From: Bombyx mori
Lineage: Eukaryota > Arthropoda > Insecta > Lepidoptera > Bombycidae
Direction: 5' to 3'
Length of the DNA: 64,000 bases
Assembly: GCF_030269925.1 (NCBI RefSeq)
Contig: NC_085128.1
Coordinates: 17,424,501 to 17,488,500 of the forward strand
Shown here: one piece after another, positions 32,819 through 44,800 of the stretch
How the letters are laid out: every line of letters starts with the position of its first letter
How positions within the stretch are numbered: position 1 is the first letter of the stretch
Notes under the pieces: generated by a model
Seen by the model: only the letters and a program-made list of their open reading frames with translations
What the model was told of the DNA's origin: nothing
The model's database searches: none
Program-made: the position numbers and the translations under genes

Positions 32819-35800
32819 TTATAAACAAGTATACTCACGCTCTTCCTCCCCCTCCTCAGACACGGCGGAGGGGTGAGTGATGCTGTCCTCGGGCTCGTTC
32901 CTCCCCTGTTCATTCTCCTCTCTCTCAGCAACGTTTCTGTACAGTTCTCCTCTGGCTTCCACCACGTCACGTACGATTTCTAGTAGAGTGAATGTTTTTG
33001 TACACTTTTAATATTCGTTTCCTTTCAATCGTCAAATGTTAACGTAATTTAGTGGATGAATATACGAGATAACAATAAGCCTTACATTTCAAGGGCTGCA
33101 TCAAGAACCTGTCTTGAACTCTAATGCTTGGCAATTTCTGTGATATTACATCGTAATTTTAGAATTGAAGTGGCTTAACTAAAAATTCTAAGAAAATCAG
33201 TATTATACACACCTTGATAGACTTATAAACATGCATTCTACAAGTTAATTTTTTTTTTTTTTTTTTTTTCAAATTGTAATTTTTTTTTAAAGACATGTCA
33301 TAGCGCTCGGGAAACACCGTGGAGGGAGCTCATTCCAAAGCCGGATGGTACGTGGCAAAAATATCTCTGGAAACGCACTGGGGATGATCGCAGTGGTTCC
33401 AGGTAGTATGGATGAACTCTACTCCGGTGGCGGGCGGTGCGATGATAAAAACGAGATGGTGGAATCATCTCAAGCAATTCCTCAGAGCACTCCCCATTAT
33501 AGTGCAAATTGCTTACCCGTGATGACGTCACGACTCGTGATGATGGACTCGATCTCCAGTGACACTTCCTTCACCAGCCAAGGCATGAACTCTTCATCGA
33601 CTCCTTAAAGCAAAGCCGTTATTGATGTAACAAACGAATCTCAAACCTAGATTCGTCTAAACGAGGACCAGTCTCGTTATTTATAAGCATCCGCGATCAT
33701 CGGGCTTACTTCACTTACGTGTCGAGAATGCCGAAAAAAAAATCCCAGCGATTTTCACAAATATTTGCTCCGATCGAGAATTGAACTTAAATCCCCGGAG
33801 TTTCACAATACTTGTCCAGTGTGAGAATACCAGATTACGGAGTACTGGACTTTATTGATTTAAATCCTATGGATCCAGGTTTAAGGAACGCCTCAGGCGA
33901 AAAAAGTTTCAAATGAAAAAGCATTAGCCTTCATGGACATCGTCTTCATCTATAATAATCATCTATAATATAATAATCTACAGTAATTATTACGGATGTT
34001 CCGTTATAACTACTGAACCATGCATCCGATTGACTTGAAACTTGGTATCCATGTAGAAAATACATGTACTTAATGGATAGGCTAATATTTATATGAGTGT
34101 TGAACTAATAATAATGACAATACATATAAATAATAATGTTAATTTTAAATGCCCAGCGATGCGGGCGAGTACGGCTAGTCTACTTATAATATCACCTTCA
34201 AGTGTGTGCTCTAGTACCTCTCTCTATTCTCTCCACCAGATATCCTTGGTCTCTCAAACCAGCCAGCACTGAAGGCAGGAGTTCAGCTATGTATCCTTGC
34301 ACGAGTACAGCAGCGGCGGTACGCTCTCTCGCTTCAATGGCCGCTATTTGGGCGGCTTCCGCCTCGGTGACCCGTCTTTCCTGGATAATAACAATAACCG
34401 GTAATAACAGATGACCATATTTTGGGCATTTATCACAATTTGGAACTAAAGTATTTGTAACTATTACACATCAGGCGGACGATGTCCTTATTCATACAAA
34501 TAAATAGTCTGAATATGGATAACAAAAGTTGACGTTTTTTTTCTCTTTTTTATTGTTTTTTTTTTATTGCTTAGATGAGTGGACGAGCTCACAGCCCACC
34601 TGGTGTTAAGTGGTTACTGGAGCCCATACACATCTACAACGTAAATGCGCCACCCACCTTGAGGTATAAGTTCTAAGATCTCACTCAGTATAGTTACAAC
34701 GGCTGCCCCACCGTTCAAACCGAAACGCATTACTGCTTCACGGCAGAAATGGGCAGGGTGGTGGTACCTACCCGCGTGGACTCACAAGAGGTCCTACCAC
34801 CAGTACAAATTCGAAGACCCACCTTCTCTTCGTGCAGCCTCAGGTGTTGGGCGGCGAGCCTCTGCCTCTCGGCGCGCTCGGCGTCCCGCAGCTCGCAGTA
34901 CCGGCGCTGCTGCTCGCGCAGTGTCGCCAGCTCCTCCTCCTGGGCCACTTCAGCCAAGGCCTGCTCTGTCGTTTTGCCGATCAGCACTTCAATTATCGGC
35001 TGCACTTCCAAGTCAAAATCGAAGAGCTGAGGAATACGATGTGATGTTATTTACATTGGAACAGAGTGAATAAGGCGTGATGTTATACTTACAAAGGAAG
35101 AGAACAGGTATTAAGGTAATGCCTTTCATTGCAGAACAATGACTCGATTCAAAAAGCTCCCATAGTCGAATGAATAAGATTCTCAATGTGCTTTTGGTTG
35201 TATTATGACGTGTCTAGATCCTATATCAGATTCGGTTTTTTATAATAACAGTAAATCGTAGTGTAATAAAACTCAATTGTGACGCATTGGTATTCGCATT
35301 TGCCTATTTATTAAATAATACAATTACCTAAATAAGAGTGAGCAACCTTTTTAATCAATGTGACAATTTTATTTTTAATTTTTTTTTGGAGGTCCGCACA
35401 TAGATTAACTCTTATTAATAATTTACGAAACTTTATTTCTTTATTAAAAACAAACAAGAAAAGAAGAGAAAAACGAATTAATGGGAGAAAGTCGATAAAA
35501 TAAGTTTGATGAAATTTAATTTAGGCCGCGTGTTGCCGATCCTTGAATCTAGTAGTAACGCATAATGTATTGTAAGTACGGGTCGTTATCACACTTCTCA
35601 TACATACATACATACATATGTATGTATGTATGTATATTTTCTGCAAATGCGTCATCCGTTTGGTTTGGATGGAGGGACAATGTTTGTATAACGCAACTAA
35701 CCTTATTTGTCTAAGTTGGTAGTATTTACGTTTTGACACATATGAATTCCGGTAAGCCTTTATACATCGCATCATTAGTGAGGTGCACCAACAAAATTAA

Positions 35801-38800
35801 CAAATTTTCATGGTGCTCTTTGATCATACTAAAGCATTGCATTCGCTTTTAAAACTTAGAACAAAATGGTTTCTATCTCGAGTGGGTTGCTCTATTGGAC
35901 TTACATCCCCAGGGTAGATCTGTGTGCTAGCATCAGCCCCAGTTTTGGCGGGAACATATATTGGAGTGGCGGGACGATCGAGAAACAGATCGGTCTGTAC
36001 ACCGACTTCCATTTCAACGCCTTTGTCGAATAACTGCAATTAATAAACTTTTCAATCACTATGTTCACAATGAGTAGGTACTATTTTGATTTCGCTAAAG
36101 CTGTATAATCTCTTGTAATTATTGTTCAACCTACTTTATAAAAGAAGAGATATTCTCAATGTATAGAAAATGTAAGAAGAGGTGAGTCTTTAATTTTGTT
36201 ACAATCATAAAAAAATGGGTTACTTTACGGTAGGAAGCGGCTTGGTTCTGCCCCTGGCATTATTGAAGTTCATAGTCGAGGGTAACCACTCACCATTAGA
36301 TGGGCCGTATGCTCATCTGCCTACAAGAGCAATAAAGAAAAAAAAAATGGTTGTCTGTAAAGTCGGTTTATGTATGTATTATTCGTATGTCGGTATGTAT
36401 TATTGTATAGCAGCTGTCCACGCGGATGCATCGCTCACTCAAGTAGGAGAGAGACAGATGTCGAACGCTGCCGAACGCGGAGGCCGATTGTGCCTCTTTG
36501 TCGCTCGTTGCGCGCTCTCATTTGCACTTCAAGCCTTAAATGGAACGCCTCAGAGCGAGGTAACGCCGCATGTGAGTCATGTTGTTTCGTGCGTACAGCC
36601 GGCTCCATCGAATTATAAGACGTTGTCACGTCAAAAAAATGTCCTGTTGTAGAATACATGTCATTGTTTAGGACAACGTAAGAGACACAGACCTCTTCCA
36701 GGTAATATTCAGTTTGTATGGGGTGATGTCTCCGACCGGGGGCCGGGGGCGGAGTTCCTGGTCTGAGGCGGGCGGCCGCGGCGCGTTTCGCCAGCGCCCG
36801 GCGCCGGGTCCGGGCCGCCCTGGCTGCCGCGCTCTCCACTCCATCACCCTGAAAACAAATCCATCATTCATATTGCCATTAATTTCTTCAATATTCATAC
36901 TGTTTTTTTGTAATCAATCATACTAATTTTTTTTATTGCTTAGATGGGTAGACGAGCTCACAGCCCACCTGGTGTTAAGTGGTTACTGGAGCCCATAGGC
37001 ATCTACAACGTAAATGCGCCACCCACCTCGAGAGATGAGTTTTTAGGTCTCAGTATAGTTACAACGGCTGCCCCACCCTTCAAACCGAAACGCATTACTG
37101 CTTCACGGCAGAAATAAGCAGGGCGGTGGTACCCACCTGCGCGGACTCACAAGAGGTCCTACCACCAGTACGAGGTCTGCACAAAAAGTATCGGGAATGG
37201 AATATTTCCATTGTTCCTGTCATATTAAAATCTTTTTAATTGAAAACTCCTTGGTTTTAAAAATCGAATACCATTTATTTATTTAAAAAAAGATTCTCGG
37301 TCTTGTCACGAGGTTTTGTCAAACTTGTTTAGTCGTTGAGAAAATGGAATTGACTCGAGAAAGTTCAAGAGCGATGATTTATTATGACTTTCGAAGTGGT
37401 TTAACACAAAAACAGTGTGTTGACCGGATGATTTCTGCATTTGGTGATGAAGCCCCATCCAAAACCACAATTTATCGCTGGTTTACTGAGTTTCAACGTG
37501 GACGTGTCAAGCTCAGTGATGATCCCCGTCAAGGTCGTCCAAAAACTGCAGTCACCCAAGAAAACGTTGATGCTGTGCGTAAGCTGATTGAGGAAGATCG
37601 ACATGTGACATACCGCGAAATTCAGGCAACTTTAGACATTGGCATGAGTCAAATACAAATAATCTTGCATGAACAATTAGGTGTAAAAAAGTTGTTTTCC
37701 CGATGGATACCGCGTTCGCTCTGTGAAGAGCAAAAAGCGGCTCGCGTTACTTGGTGCGTCAGAACTCTCGAAAGATTCCACGCAGGATCCTCAAATGCTG
37801 TATACAACATTGTATCAGGTGACGAATCCTGGATATACGCGTACGAACCCGAAACAAAAAAACAGTCACGAGTTTGGGTGTTCGAAAATGAGTTAAAGCC
37901 AACAAAAATTGTTCGTTCACGGAGTGTTGCAAAAAAAAATGGTGGCCACGTTTGTCTCCAAAACCGGCCATGTTACGACTATTCCTCTTGAGGGACAAAG
38001 AACGGTTAATGCAGAATGGTATGCTAGCATTTGTTTGCCACAGGTCGTTACTGAACTCCGTAAAGAGAACTGCAACCGCCGCATCATCCTCCATCACGAC
38101 AATGCGAGTTCTCACACCGCGCACAGAACAAAAGAGTTTTTAGAGCAAGAAAACATAGAATTATTAGACCATCCGCCGTACAGCCCCGACCTAAGCCCTA
38201 ATGATTTCTATACTTTCCCTAAAATAAAGAATAAATTGCGTGGACAGAGATTTTCATCACCTGAAGAAGCCGTGGACGCCTACAAAACGGCCATTTTGGA
38301 GACCCCAACTTCCGAATGGAATGGTTGCTTCAATGATTGGTTCCATCGTATGGAAAAATGTGTCAAATTTCGCGGAGAATAATACTTCGAAAAGCAATAA
38401 ATACATTTTTAAATAGTAATGTTGTGTCACTTCGTTAATTTCCGAAATTTTCAGTGCCGCCTATGTACAAAACATTACATACATAATCATCGCCTTGGTC
38501 TTGACTATTTAAAGTGTGCTATGTTTCGTTTAGTTTGGTATTAAATAGCGCGTTAATGTTTAATATCCTTCCGAAGACTGCTCTTAAGTCAGACATCTAT
38601 AAACTAAACTACATGTGAAACTACTGAATATAAACAAAACGCGTTTAATACATAGCAAATTTTTTGACTTAATTAACTTTTTGCATGAATTATATATGAA
38701 AGTCGACTTCTTGCTATTTCAGTCCTAAGTTGTACGTCTTAAAGGTGAGTTTGACTTGTTTAGATAAAAGAAATGAATATAATAAAATAAAAAGATATCA

Positions 38801-41800
38801 GAGAAATAAATGCATAAGGTTAATTTGTGAATGAATTTTAATGTTTCGATTCAAAAATTTACAAATTTTAATCAGTATTGTTTTCGCTTCATAGCTTTTA
38901 CAAGACATGGACAATGTTGAATGCAAGATACGTCCCGGAAGACACAAATTGTGGTTTTTATTATATTATATCTATCTATATAATATATAAAAATGAATTA
39001 CTGTTCGTTAGTCTCGCTGAAACTCGAGAACGGCTGGACCGATTTGGCTAATTTTGGTCTTGAATTATTTGTGGAAGTCCAGAGAAGGTTTAAAAGGTAG
39101 ATAAATATGAAAATGCTCGGAATTAAATAAAAATAATAATTTTCGTCGGACGGATTCCTTTTCTTTGTTTTAAGCTTATTTTATACAAAAGCTCAGGTCT
39201 TTTATTTATCGATTGAGGCACTACGAAGTCGGCCGGGTCAGCTAGTTATTATTATAAAATTGCATATGCGGATAAGCGACCTCTAGAAGTTCAATTGTTT
39301 AATACGTTATAAAATACATTAATACTATTTCATTGTAAAAACCTTTACATTACATTAGGTACTTTAAAAAGAAAGCATTAAGTGTTGTATTTCATTTCTG
39401 GTAATGCGGTTGTGCAACGCGTGTTGTTTCATTGATTGATCCCGATACGTGGTCATTGAAAGTAAAATCGATACATCGTATTTTTAACCGACCGCTTTGT
39501 AATAAACATTTTAGAGTCAGTTCAGCCTAATGTTTGAGAAACATTATACCTGCATTGACTGATGCACATGTGACGTGGTTCAAACTAGGTATGTACATTT
39601 TCACGAATAGGTTTTACAATGAAAGAATATCGTCTTATGATAATGGATCTGTTAGACGGAATTGAGGAAAGATCTTTTTAAAAAAGATTTTAATAATGAA
39701 ATAGATATACCAAGGCTTAAGACAACAATGACGGCAACCGTGCCGTATGGAATTAGGAATAGGACTGACTGAATAGGGAGGGGATTGTTCTCTAATAAAG
39801 GATCATAAGTGCTGATGCCATTCGGGTAAGGCGATGATGGAAGCAAAGGTAGGAACCAAAGGGTATCATAACAGATCGCAATCGCATTTAATCTTTTTTT
39901 TTTATTGCTTAGATGGTTGGACGAGCTCATAGCCCACCTGGTGTTAAGTGGTTACTGGAGCCCATAGACATCTACAACGTAAATGCGCCACCCACCTTGA
40001 GATATAAGGTCTAAGGTCTCAGTATAGTTACAACGGCTGCCCTACCCTTTAGACCGAAACGCATTACTGCTTCACGGCAGAAATAGGCAGGGTGGTGGTA
40101 CCTACCCGCGCGGACTCACAAGAAGTCCTACCACCATCGCAAAATTCATTAGTGGACGAGTAGGTGCAATCTAAGAAGACAGCCGATATTCTAATATGAC
40201 TGGTAGACTGGCAGTCTTTAGTCTTATGTCTCAAAATGGGTCTGACTGGCTCTTCAGTAACCACTTCTCACTGCGTGACTTTGTATGTTAAAGTAAGCTT
40301 GACCGATTTATTTTTTAAATTTACTTTTACATTTTATACTGCATTTCGTGGACACACCCTCAACTCAAGCCTGATTTTAACGAACCCAAAGGTGAAACTA
40401 GTTCAAGATAAAATCAAAAATACGGCGAGGCTAATGAGGGTGAATGACCGGCGGGGTTGCCGAAACACCTAAAAACTTTTAAATAACAAGAACAAAATAA
40501 ATATGTCATTGTGTAGGTAGTTAACAAACTAAAGAAATACCCCTATATAGCAAATCGCAATAACAATTAAATATTTTTATTTCTAAGATGGGTGGACAAG
40601 CTCACGTCAAGTGGTCACCGAAGTCCATAGACATCTACAACGTAAATGCCGCCACTCACCACTCACCGTACTCAACAAATGTTCACGATTGACTTCCACG
40701 GTGAAGGAATAACATCGTGTAATAAAAATCAAACCCTCAAAATTATAATTTGCGTAATTACTGGTGGTAGGACCTCTTGTGAGTCCGCGCGGGTAGGTAC
40801 CATCACCTTGCGTATTTCTGCCGTGAAGCAGTAATGCGTTTCGGTTTGAAGGGTGGAGCAGCCGTTGTAACTATACTTGAGACCTTAGAACTTGTATCTC
40901 AAGTTGAGTGGCGCATTTACGTTGTAGATGTCTATGAACTCCAGTAATCACTTAACATCAGGTGGGCTGTGAGCTCGTCCACCCATCTAAGCAATAAAAA
41001 AAAATGTTCGATATGATTCAAGTTTGTGGCCACTTCCATTCAGAACAGGTCTCTGGTATCGGCGTCAAGCCAGCTGTATTTATCGCGCGGTGTTCTGCCC
41101 GTCTACGCCAAAGGTTTCAGCTTATCAGTTACTTACGGCAGCTTGAGGATGTGAAGCATAAGTGCTACCACGTACTACCCTCTTGTCGTGCATCAGGTTC
41201 GTGTTCTGGTTCGCGGTAATGCTGCCACTGTAACAAAATGAGAGAATAATAATAATATAATAATAATAAAAATCATTTATTGCCTTTCACATCACAGAAA
41301 ATAAAATGGAATACAAATAAAAGAAAAGAAAAAAAAAGAGAAAAAGGCAAAAGGAGGTGGCTCAGCTATTGCTGTTCGAGGTTGATAAATCGAACAGCGC
41401 TGATTTTCAGTCACCCCCGTTTCCCCCTGGTTCTTTGCGGGATTGAAGGCTAATTACGTGTGTACATACTCAGAATATGGTATAAATTAGTAAAACTAGT
41501 AAATAATAAAAATTTAAGAAAAAAAACAAAACAAAAATCAAATTAAATTGTGAACCCGAATACAAAACATAATAAGCACACAGTAACAACACCCCGTAGG
41601 CAGCCCACAACGAAACAACAAATAAAATAAAATAAAATAAAGCACGATAATACTATTACTAATACTGGCAAGCAGCACAACATTTACACGTGTACATTAA
41701 AAATAAATAAAAATAACTTTAATAAAAGGAAGTTTTCACAAGCAAGAATTAAACTAGTTACTATAAATACTATAAATTAAATTAGTTTTTGTGAATCCAA

Positions 41801-44800
41801 AAGAAATGTTTTTAAACGATTAATAAAGCCATGCTTTGTTACAATGTGACGAATAGGTGGTGGGAGATCGTTCCAGCAATGCGTAGCTGCGTATTTAAAC
41901 GCTCCCCGAAAAGCAGCAGTTTTATATTTGGGCGTCAACAATGGCTTAACAGCAGCTCGTGAGCCATACCTGTACTGAGTGCTTCTCCAATCTAACTTCT
42001 CATACAAGTACCTAGGTTCATGTGTCGAAATCACTCCAAACAGTAAGACTGCTAAGTGCAACCTTCTTCTAGCTGCCATTTTCAATATATTGTGATCATT
42101 TAAATAGGGCGTTATGTGTCCTCTCACAGGAATGTCAAAGCAATACCTGGCACAGGCATTTTGAATGCGTTGTATTAATTTTTCAGTTCTCGAGAGTAAA
42201 CAGGGACCATAAACAGTATCACAGTAATTTAATTTCGACAAAACTAGACTATCGATAAGCAACTTCCTAATGGGTACACTGACGTACTGTCTAAACGAGT
42301 ACAGAATCTTCAGTCTGTAAAAACAAGTTCTTAAATTCTTTGTAATATGGGCCTCGAATCGCAATTCGGGATCAATTGTCAAACCCAAACTGCATGCTAA
42401 CTCCACCCGATCAATTTCCTTACCCGAAACAGTCACCTTAGGATCGAGTGATAAAATCTTTGCTATCTGAGATTTACTGCCTAGTATCATGTATTTAGAC
42501 TTAGAGGGGTTCAATACTAAGGAATTCTGTTCAGACCAAGAGACAATCCTCTGCAGATCCTCATTGATAAAACTGACAGCAGAAGGGGTATCTCCAACAT
42601 CAAAAGAGTGGTATAATTGTACATCGTCAGCATAAACATGGTATTTACAATTCTTGAAACACTGAGTGATATCTGCACTGTACAAAATAAACAACAATGG
42701 TCCCAGGACAGAACCTTGGGGAACGCCTCTAGTAATCGGCTTAGAAGTAGAGGTTAGTTTAGTTCCATCTTCTTTCCGTATCTGTACAAATTGCGTTCTA
42801 CTCGACATATAACTGCTAAACCATTGCACAGCATTATCAGAGAACCCATAGTGAGTTAATTTTGCTTCTGTATGTTTCTCAATCAATGACTTAATTTTGT
42901 CCGAATTTTGTTTATACCGTTTTACTATTATTTTAATTTTGTACAATTATATCGCATGGTTATTCAACAAATGTCTTTTTCTTTTAGTTTTACTAAATCA
43001 TAAATTTTTGTTCATTTATATTGTGGTGGGTACATATATATACATACATCATACAACGCAAGATATTTGAGAGATGCCTGAATCTCGCTTACGACATTTT
43101 CAAGATAAGCTTGCTTATATACAAGTTCCGAACAACAACATTCGGACCGTCGGTCCACAGAGCAATATCACCCACTCGGTGAAAGATCTTCACTTTGTCG
43201 TTTAAGCCTCTCACAATATTTTATGGTTATTCAACAAATGTATTTTTTTAGTCTTAGTTTTAGAAATATATGAATGAATAATGAAATATTTCTATTCATG
43301 TTTAATACCATTCCATTTCTGTTTGTGTCAGACTCGTATTTTCAATGTTTATTTAAATTGTTCATTGTTACACGTCTATATTATTATTACTTACTTGTGA
43401 TGTTTCATTGAAGAGGTATTATATTCTTGAAAGCAATTTTAATTTAAGATCCTTAAGAGCCTTGTGAAGGCTCAAGTGATCATATCTGGAGCTGATAGAA
43501 ATTTTGCAATTTTTGCTGATTTATTTTTCGTGGACTGTCTTCCGCGATATGGGACATGACAAGTTATTCAGAGAGGAGTACCCATGGGCGTGGGCCCATA
43601 CGGCCATTAGATTACACTTTCCGTACTTTTTTTTGGGTAAGTTTCACAAAAAAAAAGCATCAAATAATTGTAATGTAACATTATGTTATTACATTTACGA
43701 ATTCAATTGATTTGTTGACCTGTAGCCGACAGACTTATAGGGGAATTGGGACGTTGGCCCTTTGCCTATGCGACCTCGTTCATTGAAAACAGTAACAAAC
43801 ATATAATTGGGCCAAATACAAATTAAATTTTAGAGGCGAGGCTTTCTATACACCACTGTATATATTTAACTTCATTTCAATTCCACACTACTACACAATG
43901 GCGCTATTAGATATATTTAGTTATATATTCGTTTTTTTTTAAGATATTCAATTGATTAGTTTAATGAAAAATATTTGCTTTCGATTTCATAAGACTAATT
44001 AATTGTACCACTAAATTTTTAACAATCGCTCACTATTTTCATCTATGCCTGGTAGGTACATTTCAATTCCGATGAATAGAATTTAAGATTTAAAATAGAT
44101 GAATACATTACTCTATTCATATTTAATGTTAAAAGTGGAAAACATAGGAACTCCTATTCTTAAATTCTATAAATAATAAGTAATCAGCATATCAAAGTAA
44201 TTTAATCTAAAAATGAAATTTTCACACATTTCTCTATTGATAATTACGTAGAATGTGTTTTAGTGAGATTGAATACTGAAAAAGCATCTTTATTCAATAC
44301 AAAAGCTTATAAAAGGATACTTTGAAATTATAGTGCAGCGTTTTTTAATCATGATAAGAAAAACAGGTAAAGATAACTTGCTATTCGAAACTTGCTACTT
44401 TAAATAATAAGATTTAAATTGTTGTAGATTGTAAAGGAGGAATTAAAACTAATATTTATATTTAGACGCAACAGACAATCGATTGAAGTGAAACGGTTGC
44501 CGCGTCCTAAAAAATGATTCTATTTTCATAACTATCTATTCTACCCACATGTAATGAGTACGACACTAGTTCGTCAGTCAATAAAGCGCAACGATAAGGA
44601 AATTGCTACCGATATCGTTGTTTAGAAGGCGCGGTGACACTGCTACGAATCGATAGCACCGATAATAGAACCATTGTTTATGCACATAAATGCACAAACA
44701 ATCAATATTATGAATGACAAGGATAGTTTAAAAGAGATCACGTACTTTTGCGGCTTCCCAGCGAGATTACTTATTCCGACAACGCCAGCGATTAGGGCTC

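Noticed and set aside
33249..33300. Possible terminator-like T run
   Set aside because: It is the poly-A tail, seen on the opposite strand, of a LINE fragment. Bacterial-style terminators are not expected in this genome.
36435..36692. Continuation of the RSPH3 exon 3 frame beyond 36693
   Set aside because: The family sequence ends at the YYLEE donor. The further codons are intron read-through.
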